The notes under the pieces are model-generated. The model did not search any database. It was not told where the DNA came from and was given only the letters and a program-made list of their open reading frames with translations. A program made the position numbers and the translations under genes. From assembly GCF_019429565.1 (NCBI RefSeq), contig NZ_JAHXSA010000001.1:1116001-1180000 (forward strand): a stretch of DNA of 64,000 nucleotides, given 5' to 3'. Position 1 is the first letter of the stretch, and every line of letters begins with the position of its first letter. This document shows, piece by piece, positions 45,549 through 60,162 of the stretch. This stretch comes from Schaalia sp. ORNL0103. GTDB taxonomy: Bacteria > Actinomycetota > Actinomycetes > Actinomycetales > Actinomycetaceae.

Positions 45549-47141
45549 GTGCATCAGGTGTTCGAGATTCTGAGCGAACAGCCGGTTCTGTTCCTCTTCA
45601 TTCTCATCGGAATAGGCATGGCGTTCGGCCATGTGAAAATCAAGGGCATTAGCCTCGGCGCCGCCGCCGTTCTCTTCTTTGCCATCGCGTTGGCAGCGTG
45701 GGCACAGTCCTACGACATCGAGCTGCGAGTCACCCCCCAGCTGGGCACTCTCGGCCTGACGCTCTTCACGTTCGCGATCGGCATCAACTCGGGTGCGTCA
45801 TTCTTCCACAACCTGAAGACCGCCGTCGGCCCGATTCTGGCGATGGTTGCCCTCTACGGCATCACCGCCACCGTCGGCCTCTACGTCGGTAAGGCCATGG
45901 GTATGGACGTTCCGCTCATCGCCGGTACCTTCGCGGGTTCGGTGACGAACACACCCGCTCTGGCCGCCGCCGGTGAGGCCTCCGGCGATCCTGCACGTGC
46001 GACGGTCGGCTACTCGATCGCCTACCTCTTCGGCGTCATCGGCATGCTTGCCGCTTCGATGGCCGCACTGCACTACGGTCGCAACGATAAGGATGCCCCC
46101 TCTCCCCTGTCGAACCGCACGATCCGCGTCGAGCGCGACGATCACCCCTTCGTCGGCGACATCTACGAGAAGCTCGGCGAGAAGGTCTCCTTCTCCCGTC
46201 TGCGCCGCGGCGAGACCGGCCCAATCACCCGTCCCCAGATGTCCGACACCCTGGATCCTGGTGACCTTGTGACGGTCGTCGGCCCCCGTGAGCTCGTCGC
46301 TCGCGCCGCCACCGAGCTCGGCCACGCGTCCTCTCACTCCCTCATGCAGGACCGCTCCTACCTTGACTTCCGCCGCATGACGATCTCCAACCCGAAGGTC
46401 GCCGGACGCACGGTTGCCTCGCTCGGCCTCGCCAAGGAATTCTCGGCGACTATCTCGCGCGTGCGCCGCGGCGACGTCGACATGGTTGCCGAGCCGGGCC
46501 TCGTCCTCCAGGAAGGTGACCGCGTGCGCGTCGTCGCCCCCACGTCCAAGATGGCTGAGATCACCAAGTTCTTCGGCGACTCGTCCCGAGGCCTCACGGA
46601 CCTCAACCCGATCGCCCTGGGCATCGGCATGGCGCTGGGTATCGCGATCGGTGAGCTGCCGATCCTGACCCCCTCCGGCGAGTACTTCTCGATCGGCTCC
46701 GCCGCAGGCACGCTCATCGTGGGCCTTATCTTCGGCCGCGTCGGCCGCATCGGCCCCATCGCAACGGCTCTGCCTTTCACGACCTGCCAGGTGATGGCCG
46801 AGCTCGGCCTGCTCATCTTCCTCGCGCAGGCGGGCGCCAAGGCAGGCGGTCAGATCCTCGAGGCCTTCACGTCGGGCGACTGGATCCGCATCTTTGCCCT
46901 GGGCATCGTCATGACGTCGATTATGGCGGTCGGCCTGTACTGCACGATGCGCTGGATCTTCAAGATGGGCGGCACGAAGCTCGCCGGTCTGCTGGGCGGC
47001 GCTCAGACGCAGCCCGCCGTCCTCGCATTCGCGAACGGCCGTACCAACGCCGATCCTCGCGTGTCGCTCGGCTACGCGCTGGTCTACCCGGTCGCCATGG
47101 TCGGCAAGATCATCGTCGCCACGATCCTGGGCGGCATGTAG
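45549..47141 (+). CDS. AAEx-family anion exchanger (YidE/AspT type)
   Basis: A membrane transporter of 530 residues with about ten hydrophobic segments in two halves: N-terminal (residues ~10-180, with FAGSVTNTPALAAAGEA) and C-terminal (~355-530, with LLGGAQTQPAVLAFANG). Between them are two RCK_C/TrkA-C-like domains (residues ~195-340). The matching TNTPAL / TQPAVL motifs in each half are typical of aspartate-alanine exchangers and of the succinate exporter SucE of Corynebacterium. The substrate is probably a dicarboxylate or acidic amino acid. GTG 45549 has GGAG at 8 nt. It is divergent from ilvBNC. Confidence 0.85.
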   Translation: MHQVFEILSEQPVLFLFILIGIGMAFGHVKIKGISLGAAAVLFFAIALAAWAQSYDIELRVTPQLGTLGLTLFTFAIGINSGASFFHNLKTAVGPILAMVALYGITATVGLYVGKAMGMDVPLIAGTFAGSVTNTPALAAAGEASGDPARATVGYSIAYLFGVIGMLAASMAALHYGRNDKDAPSPLSNRTIRVERDDHPFVGDIYEKLGEKVSFSRLRRGETGPITRPQMSDTLDPGDLVTVVGPRELVARAATELGHASSHSLMQDRSYLDFRRMTISNPKVAGRTVASLGLAKEFSATISRVRRGDVDMVAEPGLVLQEGDRVRVVAPTSKMAEITKFFGDSSRGLTDLNPIALGIGMALGIAIGELPILTPSGEYFSIGSAAGTLIVGLIFGRVGRIGPIATALPFTTCQVMAELGLLIFLAQAGAKAGGQILEAFTSGDWIRIFALGIVMTSIMAVGLYCTMRWIFKMGGTKLAGLLGGAQTQPAVLAFANGRTNADPRVSLGYALVYPVAMVGKIIVATILGGM

Positions 47142-47177
47142 CGGCAACGTCTCCCGCGGGTTCGATCCTGCGACAAC

Positions 47178-47209
47178 AATGGGGCCGGCCCTTTCGGGTC
47201 GGCCCCATT
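47178..47209 (+). terminator. Terminator of the AAEx exchanger gene
   Basis: AATGGGGCCGGCCC (47178-47191) pairs with GGGTCGGCCCCATT (47196-47209), a 14-bp stem with one wobble and a 4-nt loop, 36 nt after the stop codon. Confidence 0.8.
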
Positions 47210-47760
47210 CGTATGCCTCCTTGTCGTCCCCTCAAACCATCAAGGCCACCGCGAAGCTCTCAAGGGCGCTCGGGCTCCGGTGCCCGTAGCCCCTGAAAGA
47301 ACCTACTCCCTCAAAGTCGCACGTAATTCGATTGCGTGAGCTTTCAACAATGCCCGAAAACGTTGCAATTTCAACACCTTGAGTTCATATCTTGAAACAG
47401 TCGCAGGGGAATTACGTGCGAAATTGCTGAGAAGGTCGAAAGCCACCAATACGATCACATAAAAGCCGGCGCATGGCCGCCGAGGCCTGGCTGCGGTGCC
47501 CGTGGGCGGTGGCGGGGCCTGGTAGCCAGGAACCAGAGCCTGACTTGCCGCGCTCAGCTGATCAATCCTCGCGGCGTCGCCTTTGTTCCGGGCACCGCAT
47601 GGCCTGCCCGCCCGCTCGTCGCCCGCGCCGCGAGCTCCGCTCGGCGCGTCGCCTCGAAGCCCGGCCAGGCCCCGCAGGCCCTGCGGCGCCCTCCACAAGG
47701 GCGACGCTTGCTCAGTACGTTGTCGTGGCCCTCTATGACTGCCAACTCGGCCTACGCACA
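47210..47760. other. Gene-poor region with an AT-richer block and a structured GC-rich block
   Basis: No convincing gene. 47300-47470 is AT-richer and contains a perfect 12-bp inverted repeat (CGCACGTAATTC at 47318-47329, GAATTACGTGCG at 47409-47420). 47470-47700 is very GC-rich and folds into several short stems, for example CCGCAG (47672-47677) / CTGCGG (47681-47686) and CGAGC (47631-47635) / GCTCG (47639-47643). Open frames exist in several phases without ribosome-binding sites, and their Arg/Ala-rich products look non-coding. It could be a non-coding RNA, a MITE-like repeat or decayed sequence. Confidence 0.4.
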
Positions 47761-47761
47761 A

Positions 47762-47797
47762 ACGAGGCCGCGACCGGTTTCCCGGCCACGGCCTCGT
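47762..47797 (-). terminator. Terminator of the ThrE/microprotein operon
   Basis: ACGAGGCCG (47762-47770) pairs with CGGCCTCGT (47789-47797), with inner CCGG/CCGG pairing. It lies 14 nt past the stop of the small gene at 47811. Confidence 0.7.
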
Positions 47798-47810
47798 CAA
47801 TGCATGAGCG

Positions 47811-47966
47811 TCAGCGCGAAATCAGCGCGACGAGCACTCGAGCGGTCACCGCCGCCACGCACACAATCGCGATGTTGCGGCCGACGGCGCGAATCTCGTC
47901 ACGGTCAATCTCGTACTCAATCTCAAACGACGGCGGCTTCAGGCCCGCTTCGATCTCGAATTTCAT
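47811..47966 (-). CDS. 51-residue membrane microprotein coupled to the ThrE-like exporter
   Basis: ATG 47966 overlaps the stop codon of the exporter gene (ATGA) and has GGAGGA 6 nt upstream, inside the exporter's 3' end. The product has an acidic amphipathic start (KFEIEAGLKPPSFEIEYEID) and one hydrophobic segment at about residues 31-49 (NIAIVCVAAVTARVLVALIS). A terminator follows at once. This arrangement strongly suggests a real two-gene operon, perhaps a small accessory subunit of the transporter (inference). No family recognised. Confidence 0.75.
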   Translation of the reverse strand: MKFEIEAGLKPPSFEIEYEIDRDEIRAVGRNIAIVCVAAVTARVLVALISR

Positions 47967-49327
47967 ACGTTCTCCTCCTCGTACTCCCACAGGTTGGGGA
48001 CTCGTTCTTGCTTTTCGACGAGCCAGTTCTTATCCGTCAGCATACGGGAGAGCGCGAGGCCCATGCCGATCGCGACGATCGTGAACATGACCGTGAAGAG
48101 CGCGGCGAGCGCATCGTCGATCTGCTGGTTGTTCAAGTAGGTCAGAGCACGATAGAGCGGCACACCGGGGATCATGATGACGACAGCAGGCACGGACAGG
48201 GTCACGCGCGAGAAGCGCGTCCTGCGGGCCACGAAGACGGCGAGAAGGCCAGCTGCGAGCGCGGCGAGGCCGACGCAAGCCGGGGCAGGAACGCCGAGTT
48301 CCAGGTGCAGGGCGATACGAGCAGTGTTGATAACGGCACCGATGAGTGCGGCCGTCGCGCACACGCGTTGCGGTGAATTGAAAAGCATCGCAAACCCGTA
48401 TGCAGCAACAAAGCTGGCGAGGAAGCGCAGGAGGTAGTGCAGCCATGGAACGAGCGAAACACCGTACTCGGGCGTCACAGACCACCCGAAGACAGCCGAG
48501 ATCGCCCAGACAGCCACACCCGCCGACATGACGAGCATCGTCACGTACACGAGGCGACCGACGCCGCCTTGGAAGTCTTGTCGCACCAAATCGATCAGGC
48601 CCGTCACGAGCGGGAAGCCTGGGACCAAGAACAGCAGCGCGGAAATAAAGCCGGCCTGGTGCGTCGATTCAATACCGAGGAAATGCTGAGCCGGTGCGAC
48701 CAACAAAATGTAGATCATCGCGGCGAGAGCGCCGCAGGCCATCCACACGCCGAAGTGGTTCATGTGGCGGATCAGCATCTGGCGGCGAAGCGCTTGTCCA
48801 AAGAACGACGCGACGGCAACGGCAGAGCACTCGACCCATCCCCCACCGTTCAAGAATGCGAAGGCCGCACAGGCGAGGCCGGAGGCAAGCGCGTTGGAGA
48901 ACCAGTCGTAGAGGCCGGGAACCTTCGCAATCTTGTCGAGTTCATCGGACACATCCTCGACTCGCACGGACTTGCCGTTCAAAGACGCCACGTAGTTGTT
49001 GATGCGGTCGATCTTGTCTGCGTTCACGCCCATCAGACGTTGCTCGGCGAGCTCCGTTCGGAATGTGCCGTTCGCGTACGCAGTCGCGATGATCTCCGTG
49101 TACGTAACCTGTGCTCGGTGCTCTGAAATGCCGACGGCTCGCGCAAGGTCTGCCATCGACTTCTTAACACGGTAGGCGCTGGCGCCGAACGACAGAAGCA
49201 TCTGGCCGAGTCGGAGAACTACCTGGGATTGATGGGCGAGGCGGTCGTGCGCCGCCATGCGTTGAGCGAGGACCTCGTCTTTGCCACCGTGGTGGTGAGG
49301 CTCGTGCGGGTGTGCAGAAGTGACCAT
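47963..49327 (-). CDS. ThrE-like threonine/serine exporter
   Basis: A 454-residue membrane protein of the ThrE family. The N-terminal ThrE domain (DUF1212) has LLSFGASAYRVKKSMADLA and a cytosolic helical region. About ten hydrophobic segments follow, with FLVPGFPLVTGLIDLVRQD in the middle and a C-terminal ThrE_2 (DUF3815) half containing VPAVVIMIPGVPLYRAL. The first 15 residues are His-rich (HPHEPHHHGG), possibly metal-binding. Export of threonine, serine or small peptides is likely. A 12-bp palindrome (49337-49348) lies 9 bp before the start. Confidence 0.88.
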   Translation of the reverse strand: MVTSAHPHEPHHHGGKDEVLAQRMAAHDRLAHQSQVVLRLGQMLLSFGASAYRVKKSMADLARAVGISEHRAQVTYTEIIATAYANGTFRTELAEQRLMGVNADKIDRINNYVASLNGKSVRVEDVSDELDKIAKVPGLYDWFSNALASGLACAAFAFLNGGGWVECSAVAVASFFGQALRRQMLIRHMNHFGVWMACGALAAMIYILLVAPAQHFLGIESTHQAGFISALLFLVPGFPLVTGLIDLVRQDFQGGVGRLVYVTMLVMSAGVAVWAISAVFGWSVTPEYGVSLVPWLHYLLRFLASFVAAYGFAMLFNSPQRVCATAALIGAVINTARIALHLELGVPAPACVGLAALAAGLLAVFVARRTRFSRVTLSVPAVVIMIPGVPLYRALTYLNNQQIDDALAALFTVMFTIVAIGMGLALSRMLTDKNWLVEKQERVPNLWEYEEENV

Positions 49328-49336
49328 GGATATAGC

Positions 49337-49348
49337 ATCGCATGCGAT
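49337..49348. promoter_or_regulatory. 12-bp palindrome upstream of the ThrE-like gene
   Basis: ATCGCATGCGAT is self-complementary and ends 9 bp before the exporter start codon, next to TATAT. Possible operator; the regulator is unknown. Confidence 0.35.
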
Positions 49349-49476
49349 ACAGCGATATGCGGGCGACGTTGGTCCGTCACGTGCGATTTTTCATGTGGTG
49401 GACAGAAGACACGGTGTGGACCGCCAGTCCCGGACGTGCAGAAAGTGCAACTGACAAAGGGCGAATTGGAAACGCG

Positions 49477-49519
49477 AAAAAAATGAAGCGGCCGGAGACG
49501 TAAAGTCTCCGGCCGCTTC
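49477..49519 (-). terminator. rRNA operon terminator
   Basis: GAAGCGGCCGGAGAC (49485-49499) and GTCTCCGGCCGCTTC (49505-49519) form a perfect 15-bp stem with a 5-nt loop, followed on the minus strand by A and seven T (49483-49477). Confidence 0.93.
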
Positions 49520-49529
49520 CGTACGTGTG

Positions 49530-49648
49530 TTGTGGCGGTGTCCTACTCTCCCACAACCTGGCGGTTGCAGTACCATTGGCGCTGCCGGGCTTAGCTTCCA
49601 GGTTCGGAATGGAGGCTGGGCGTTTCCCCGGTGCTATGACCACCACAA
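49530..49648 (-). rRNA. rrf: 5S ribosomal RNA
   Basis: About 119 nt. The minus strand shows the typical 5S core: GCACCGGGGAAACGCC, then CCATTCCGAACCTGGAAGCT and GGTTGTGGGAGAGTAGGAC, with complementary GTGGTGG/CCGCCAC ends. Ends are approximate. It is the last gene of the operon, about 130 nt after the 23S gene. Confidence 0.95.
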
Positions 49649-49779
49649 GTCTTGGTGTTCAACACTGTTCCCCCGCCGTGGTTTGGTGGGGTGTGGGTTG
49701 ATCGTGGTTTGTATAGTGGTTGCGGCTGTTTTGCTGGTGTCTTTTTGTTCACCCGGACCTGTTGGTTGGGTGGTTGTTT

Positions 49780-54756
<4,977 letters not shown>

Positions 54757-55000
54757 AAACAAAAACGTTAAAGCCCAGAAAAACCAACCAACCAAACAAG
54801 GCCAGCCAGCAATCCCAACCAAAAACACTCAAAAACAAAAAACAGGCATAAAAAAACAAACAAACACACTATCGAGTTCACAAACAACACCCACACACCC
54901 CAGACAACCAAGCCACAAACCCAGCCACCAGAGCGGTGAACCACCACCACAAACTCACTCACAAGCTCGTAGCGACAGGTGAATAATCTACTCACCCCCA
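54757..55000 (-). other. rRNA operon leader with antitermination-like sequence
   Basis: The minus strand is G/T-rich and C-poor across the transcribed leader. It contains GAACTCGATAGTGTGTTTG (54884-54866), like the leader element that precedes 16S in other actinobacteria and is thought to carry boxA-type antitermination and processing signals. No protein gene. Confidence 0.6.
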
Positions 55001-55013
55001 CACCCAAAGTCAA
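54985..55013 (-). promoter_or_regulatory. rRNA operon promoter
   Basis: TTGACT (55013-55008), a 17-nt spacer and TAGATT (54990-54985) on the minus strand. Transcription should start near 54977, giving a leader of about 220 nt before 16S. It is the best sigma-70-type promoter in the window. Confidence 0.8.
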
Positions 55014-55111
55014 ACCAAAACACCGTGACCCCCACCACACACACCACAAACCCACCAAACACAACGAAAAGTCCGTGTCGATTCAGCTTGCATGCCCGTG
55101 CACAGTCAACG

Positions 55112-55156
55112 AAAAGGCGGGCCCGACCGCGCATCACCAGCGCGATCGGGCCCGCC
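55112..55156 (-). terminator. Malic enzyme terminator
   Basis: GGCGGGCCCGACCGCGC (55116-55132) pairs with GCGCGATCGGGCCCGCC (55140-55156), 17 bp with one mismatch, followed on the minus strand by TTTT (55115-55112). It separates malic enzyme transcription from the rRNA promoter. Confidence 0.85.
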
Positions 55157-55174
55157 AAACAGCCGAAATGACTC

Positions 55175-56602
55175 TCAGTTCACATCCATATCGGGCTGAA
55201 CGGGGATATCCACGGTCGGAAGGTCGCGCACGGCACGACGCACGGCCTTGGAGACGGCGGGCGCAACGCGCTTATCGAAGGCGCCGGGGATGATGTAGGA
55301 GGGCGAGAGCTCGTCCTCGGAGATCACGGACGCGATAGCCACGGAGGCGACGCGCAGTACCTCGGTCGTAATCTCCTTGACCTTTGCGTCCAGGAGACCG
55401 CGGAACAGACCCGGGAAGGCCAGAACGTTGTTGATCTGGTTCGGGTAGTCGCTGCGGCCCGTGGCGACGACGGCGGCGTACTTGCCGGCGCCGATCGGGT
55501 CAACCTCGGGCGTGGGATTGGCGAGCGCGAAGACAATAGCGTCGTCAGCCATGGTCTCGACGTCGGAGGGCTCAAGGATGTTGCCGGAGGAGACGCCGAT
55601 AAAGACGTCGGCACCCTTGAGGACCTCCTTGAGGGAGCCGTGGACGTGGCGGGGGTTGGTCGCCTCGGCCAGCGCCTTACGGGAGGGGTGCATGCCCTCG
55701 GTCGCGTCTCCGGACAGCGCGCCGTCGCGGCCACAGCCGATGATGTCCCGCGCACCCTGGGCGAGAAGCAGGCGGATGATCGCGTTGCCGGCGGCGCCGA
55801 CGCCGGAGACGACGATGCGCACATCCTCGATCTTCTTGCCCACGATCTTCAGGGCGTTGATGAGCGCGGAGAGGACCACGATCGCGGTGCCGTGCTGGTC
55901 GTCGTGGAAGACGGGGATGTCGAGCTCGGCGCGCAGGCGCTCTTCGATCTCGAAGCAGCGGGGTGCGGAGATGTCCTCCAGGTTGATGCCGCCGTAAGCG
56001 GGGGCGATAGCCTTGACGATCGAGATGATCTCTTCGGTGTCCTTGGTGTCCAGGACGACCGGCCACGCGTCGACGCCGCCGAACTCCTTGAACAGGACGG
56101 CCTTTCCTTCCATGACGGGCAGGGCAGCCTCGGGGCCGATATCGCCCAGGCCGAGCACCGCGGTGCCGTCGGAGACGACCGCGACCGTGTTGGCCTTCAT
56201 GGTCAGCAGGTGGGCCTTCTGGGGCATGTCGTGGATGGCGGTGCACACGCGGGCCACGCCGGGCGTGTAGGCACGCGAGAGGTCGTCACGGTTACGCAGC
56301 GGCACCTTGGAGTGGATCTCCACCTTGCCGCCGATGTGGCTCATGAAGGTCTGGTCGGCGACGGAATCGGCGGTCACGCCGGGCAGCGCAGCGATGGCGT
56401 CGCGCACCTCGCGGCGGTGCTCGGAATCGCGCATGTCGCACGTCAGGTCAATGATGATGCGCCCGCGGTCGGAGTCGGCCACGTCGAGGCCCTTGATCTC
56501 CGCTCCAGTCGAAGAGACTGCGTCAACAATGGACGCGATGGAAGTCGTCTTCTCGTCCACCTCGATACGGTAGGAGGCGGTGTACGACGGCGATGTGCGC
56601 AT
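55175..56602 (-). CDS. NAD(P)-dependent malic enzyme with N-terminal ACT domain
   Basis: Decarboxylates malate to pyruvate, linking the C4 acids to glycolysis. The 475 residues start with an ACT-like domain (~8-82, [20 protein letters not shown]), then the malic domain with [12 protein letters not shown] (catalytic Tyr), [19 protein letters not shown] and the metal site in [13 protein letters not shown]. The NAD domain has [12 protein letters not shown]. The ACT fusion suggests allosteric control by an amino acid (inference). Length is normal for the short bacterial type without a phosphotransacetylase domain. Confidence 0.93.
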   Translation of the reverse strand: MRTSPSYTASYRIEVDEKTTSIASIVDAVSSTGAEIKGLDVADSDRGRIIIDLTCDMRDSEHRREVRDAIAALPGVTADSVADQTFMSHIGGKVEIHSKVPLRNRDDLSRAYTPGVARVCTAIHDMPQKAHLLTMKANTVAVVSDGTAVLGLGDIGPEAALPVMEGKAVLFKEFGGVDAWPVVLDTKDTEEIISIVKAIAPAYGGINLEDISAPRCFEIEERLRAELDIPVFHDDQHGTAIVVLSALINALKIVGKKIEDVRIVVSGVGAAGNAIIRLLLAQGARDIIGCGRDGALSGDATEGMHPSRKALAEATNPRHVHGSLKEVLKGADVFIGVSSGNILEPSDVETMADDAIVFALANPTPEVDPIGAGKYAAVVATGRSDYPNQINNVLAFPGLFRGLLDAKVKEITTEVLRVASVAIASVISEDELSPSYIIPGAFDKRVAPAVSKAVRRAVRDLPTVDIPVQPDMDVN

Positions 56603-56791
56603 GTCTGTCCTTTCGTTGGGCGCCCGGCCACAGTCGGCCCGGCTGTCCTCAAGCGCTCATCCTAGGTAACTTTCCACTCCCCCCGAAAGAGGAATGCCAC
56701 AACGTGGACACGTGCGAGCGATCAGGGACGAGGCCGGGGCACCTCCTCGGGAGATCACCACGAGGCCGCGGCGTCCAGTCGGGAAACGACG

Positions 56792-56826
56792 ACGGGGGCC
56801 GGGATCGCATCGATCCCGGCCCCCGT
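56792..56826 (-). terminator. gatB terminator hairpin
   Basis: ACGGGGGCCGGGATCG (56792-56807) and CGATCCCGGCCCCCGT (56811-56826) form a perfect 16-bp stem with a 3-nt loop, 21 nt past the gatB stop codon. No T-run. Confidence 0.75.
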
Positions 56827-56846
56827 GACGCTCGCGCGGAGTAACC

Positions 56847-58343
56847 TCAGGCGCCGACCATCTCCATGATCAGTTCACGCACGCGGGCGGCGTCAGCCTG
56901 CCCGCGAGTGGCCTTCATGACCGCGCCGACGAGGGCACCGGCCGCCTGGACCTTGCCACCCTTGATCTTCTCGACGATGTCGGGGTTGGCGTCCAGGGCC
57001 TCCTGGACGGCCGCCGTCAGGGCACCGTCGTCGGAGACAACCTCAAGGCCTCGGGCCTCGACGACCTGCGTCGGATCGCCTTCGCCCGCGAGGACACCCT
57101 CGAGGGCCTGGCGCGCCAGCTTGTCGTTGATACGACCCGAATCGATAAGACCCTGCAGCTCGGCGACCTGAGCGGGGCTGACCCCGGCCTCGTCGAGGGA
57201 AACCTCGCGCTCCTTGGCGCGGCGCGAGATCTCGCCCATCCACCACTTGCGGGCGGAGGCGGGATCGCAGCCCGCGGCGACCGTGGCCTCGATGAGCTCG
57301 AGTGCGCCAGCGTTGATGACGTCGCGCATCTCCATGTCCGCGTAGCCCCACTCGGTGCGCAGGCGGCGGCGCTTGGCGACGGGCAGCTCGGGCAGCGAGG
57401 CGCGCAGCTCCTCCACCCATTCGCGATCCGGGCGGATCGGCACCAGGTCGGGCTCGGGGAAGTAGCGGTAGTCCTCAGAATCCGACTTCTCACGGCCGGA
57501 CGACGTCGAGCCGTCCTCCTCGTGGTAGTGTCGGGTCTCCTGCAGGATCGTGCCACCCTCGGACAGGATCTGGGCCTGGCGCTGCATCTCGTAGCGCACG
57601 GCCGAGGCGATGCCGCGGAAGGAATTCACGTTCTTCGTTTCGGTGCGCGTACCCAGCGGGGACTCGGGCGTCGGGCGCAGCGACACGTTGATGTCGGCGC
57701 GCACGTTGCCACGCTCCATGCGAGCCTCGGACACGTCGAGGGCGCGGAAAATGTCGCGCAGGGCCTGCACGTAGGCGGCGGCCACCTCGGGCGCACGCTC
57801 ACCGGCACCCTCGATCGGGCGGGTCACGATCTCCACGAGCGGCACGCCCGCACGGTTGTAGTCCACGAGCGAGTGGTCCGCGCCCTGGATGCGACCGTCA
57901 GCGCCACCGATGTGCGTGTTCTTACCCGCGTCCTCCTCCATGTGCGCGCGCTCAATCTGCACGCGGAACATGGTGCCGTCCTCAAGCTCGACGTCCACGT
58001 AACCGTCGTGAGCGATCGGCTCGTCGGACTGAGAGGTCTGGAAAGCCTTCGTCAGGTCCGGGTAGAAGTAGTTCTTACGCGCGAAACGGCAGTACTCCGC
58101 GATCTCGCAGTTCAGCGCCAGGCCGATCTTGATCGCGTACTCGACGGCCTTGTGGTTGACGACCGGCAGGGAGCCGGGCAGACCCAGCGACACGGGGGTC
58201 ACGAAGGTGTTCGGGTCGCCACCAAACGCGTTGGGGGCTGCGTCGAACATCTTGGTCTTGGTGCCCAGCTCGACGTGCACCTCAATGCCGAGAACCGGGT
58301 CGAAGCGGCGCGCCGCCTCGTCGTAATCCATGAGCTCAGTCAT
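56847..58343 (-). CDS. gatB: Asp-tRNA(Asn)/Glu-tRNA(Gln) amidotransferase subunit B
   Basis: Kinase/tRNA-binding subunit of GatCAB, which turns Glu-tRNA(Gln) or Asp-tRNA(Asn) into the amidated form. The 498 residues include [20 protein letters not shown], the active-site segment [31 protein letters not shown] and the C-terminal YqeY-like helical domain. ATG 58343 overlaps the gatA stop by 1 nt. The presence of GatCAB suggests that no GlnRS is used, as in other actinobacteria. Confidence 0.97.
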   Translation of the reverse strand: MTELMDYDEAARRFDPVLGIEVHVELGTKTKMFDAAPNAFGGDPNTFVTPVSLGLPGSLPVVNHKAVEYAIKIGLALNCEIAEYCRFARKNYFYPDLTKAFQTSQSDEPIAHDGYVDVELEDGTMFRVQIERAHMEEDAGKNTHIGGADGRIQGADHSLVDYNRAGVPLVEIVTRPIEGAGERAPEVAAAYVQALRDIFRALDVSEARMERGNVRADINVSLRPTPESPLGTRTETKNVNSFRGIASAVRYEMQRQAQILSEGGTILQETRHYHEEDGSTSSGREKSDSEDYRYFPEPDLVPIRPDREWVEELRASLPELPVAKRRRLRTEWGYADMEMRDVINAGALELIEATVAAGCDPASARKWWMGEISRRAKEREVSLDEAGVSPAQVAELQGLIDSGRINDKLARQALEGVLAGEGDPTQVVEARGLEVVSDDGALTAAVQEALDANPDIVEKIKGGKVQAAGALVGAVMKATRGQADAARVRELIMEMVGA

Positions 58344-59848
58344 CACTTTTCCTCCCAGTTAGCTGCGGGGCACTGACCCGCGACGTCGTCGCTGAGCGCC
58401 TCCACCAGGGACGCCACCTTGTACATGACCAGGTCGCCGCGCGCGGGGGCCAGCACCTGGAAGCCGATGGGCAGGCCCTCGGAGGACACCGCGTTGGGCA
58501 CGTTCACGCCGGGGATGCCCGCCAGGTTCGCGGGGATCGTCGCGACGTCGTAGAGGTACATGGCCAGCGGGTCGGAGGTCTTCTCACCGAACTTGAAGGC
58601 CGTCTCGGGGGCCGTGGGCGACACGAGGACGTCGACCTGCTCGAACACCGCGTCGAAGTCGCGCTGGATAAGCGTGCGCACCTTCTGGGCGCTGCCGTAG
58701 TAGGCGTCGTAGTAGCCGGCCGAGAGCACGTGCGTGCCCAGGATGATGCGGCGCTTGACCTCGTCGCCGAAGCCGGCCTCGCGGGTGGCCGCCATGACGC
58801 GCTCGGCGGTCACGGGACCCTCGGTGGGCTCGACGCGGATGCCGTAGCGCATGCCGTCGAAGCGGGCCAGGTTCGAGGAGACCTCGGCGGGCATGATCAG
58901 GTAGTAGGCGCCCAGCGAGTACTCCAGGTGCGGGCAGGAGACCTCGACGATCTCGGCGCCGGCCTCACGCAGCTTCTCGACGGTGGCGTTGAAGGCGTCG
59001 ATAACGTCCTTCTGGTAGCCCTCGCCGCTCAACTCCTTAACGACGCCAACCTTCAGGCCCTTCATGGAGCCTTCCGCGGCCACGGACTCGACGGCCTCGG
59101 TGAGCGCGGGGACCGGCTCGTTGAGGGAGGTCGAATCGTTGGGGTCGTAGCCGCCGATCAGCTCGGTCAGGGCGGCCGCGTCCGCGACCGTGCGGGTGAC
59201 GGGGCCGATCTGGTCCAGGGACGAGGCCATGGCCACCAGGCCGAAACGCGACACCGCGCCGTAAGTGGGCTTGGCGCCGACCGTTCCGGTCACGAACGCG
59301 GGCTGGCGGATCGAGCCGCCCGTGTCGGAACCGAGGGCCAGGGGAACCATGTAGGCAGCGACAGCAGCGGCCGAACCGCCGCCGGAGCCGCCGGGGATGC
59401 GCTCGGTGTCCCACGGGTTCTTGGTCGCACCGAAGGCGGAGTGCTCGGTGGACGAACCCATGGCGAACTCGTCCATGTTGGTCTTGCCGACGATGGGCAG
59501 GCCGGCTTCCTTGATCTTGGTGGTGACGGTCGCGTCGTAGGGAGGCTCCCAGTCGCCCAGGATCTTCGAGGCGCAGGTGGTGCGCAGGCCGCGCGTCACC
59601 ACGTTGTCCTTGACTGCGATCGGCACGCCCGCCAGGCGGTGCAGGGTCTCCCCCGCCGCGCGGCGCGCGTCCACGTCGGCCGCGGTCGCCAGGGCGCCCT
59701 CGCGGTCGACCGTGATGAAGGCGTTGACGCGGTCCTCGATGGCGTCGATGCGGTCCAGGCAGGCCTGGGTCAGCTCGACGGAGGTGATCTGGCCGGCGGC
59801 CAGCATGTCCGCCAGCTCGAGGGCGCTCTTCTTCAGCAGCTCGTTCAT
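58343..59848 (-). CDS. gatA: Asp-tRNA(Asn)/Glu-tRNA(Gln) amidotransferase subunit A
   Basis: Amidase subunit that releases ammonia from glutamine for GatB. The 501 residues hold the amidase-signature catalytic Lys in [14 protein letters not shown], the [13 protein letters not shown] stretch with the cis-serine, and the nucleophile serine in [14 protein letters not shown] 59848 overlaps the gatC stop by 1 nt, so gatCAB is translationally coupled. The frame continues upstream over gatC but is not family-like there. Confidence 0.97.
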   Translation of the reverse strand: MNELLKKSALELADMLAAGQITSVELTQACLDRIDAIEDRVNAFITVDREGALATAADVDARRAAGETLHRLAGVPIAVKDNVVTRGLRTTCASKILGDWEPPYDATVTTKIKEAGLPIVGKTNMDEFAMGSSTEHSAFGATKNPWDTERIPGGSGGGSAAAVAAYMVPLALGSDTGGSIRQPAFVTGTVGAKPTYGAVSRFGLVAMASSLDQIGPVTRTVADAAALTELIGGYDPNDSTSLNEPVPALTEAVESVAAEGSMKGLKVGVVKELSGEGYQKDVIDAFNATVEKLREAGAEIVEVSCPHLEYSLGAYYLIMPAEVSSNLARFDGMRYGIRVEPTEGPVTAERVMAATREAGFGDEVKRRIILGTHVLSAGYYDAYYGSAQKVRTLIQRDFDAVFEQVDVLVSPTAPETAFKFGEKTSDPLAMYLYDVATIPANLAGIPGVNVPNAVSSEGLPIGFQVLAPARGDLVMYKVASLVEALSDDVAGQCPAANWEEK

Positions 59849-60144
59849 CAGTCCTCCCCCAGAATCTGCGGAACCAGGAACATGCCGTCCTGGGCGGCGG
59901 GCGCCTGAGCGAGCACCTCGTCGCGGTCCACGGTCTGCCCAATCTCGTCTTCGCGCCACACGTTGGTCAGCGGAATCGGGTGGGACGTGGCGGGAACCTC
60001 GGGGGTGGCGACCTCGGACACCTTGGAGACGGCGTCGGCGATCGCGTCGAGCTCACCCGCGAAACGCGTGATTTCCTCGTCGGTCAATGCGATGTGGGCC
60101 AGGCCCGCAACGCGGGCGACCTCGTCAGTACTAATGCGTGACAT
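59848..60144 (-). CDS. gatC: Asp-tRNA(Asn)/Glu-tRNA(Gln) amidotransferase subunit C
   Basis: Small stabilising subunit of GatCAB. The 98 residues contain [20 protein letters not shown], a helix typical of GatC, and the C-terminal [20 protein letters not shown] with the conserved A-P...DG.F.VP pattern. ATG 60144 follows a TAGGAT box by 7 nt with no Shine-Dalgarno, suggesting a leaderless gatCAB mRNA. Only 18 bp separate it from the divergent PLD gene. Confidence 0.95.
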   Translation of the reverse strand: MSRISTDEVARVAGLAHIALTDEEITRFAGELDAIADAVSKVSEVATPEVPATSHPIPLTNVWREDEIGQTVDRDEVLAQAPAAQDGMFLVPQILGED

Positions 60145-60151
60145 GTGTGGC

Positions 60152-60157
60152 ATCCTA
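60152..60157 (-). promoter_or_regulatory. Candidate leaderless -10 box of gatCAB
   Basis: TAGGAT on the minus strand ends 7 nt before the gatC ATG, within an 18-bp divergent gap. Its -35 would lie inside the PLD coding sequence. Confidence 0.45.
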
Positions 60158-60162
60158 CCCGT

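Noticed and set aside
47303-47800. A 165-codon minus-strand frame between the exchanger and the ThrE operon
   Set aside because: It crosses the ThrE operon terminator, has no ribosome-binding site, and its Arg/Ala/Pro-rich product looks like translated structure. Kept only as an intergenic region.
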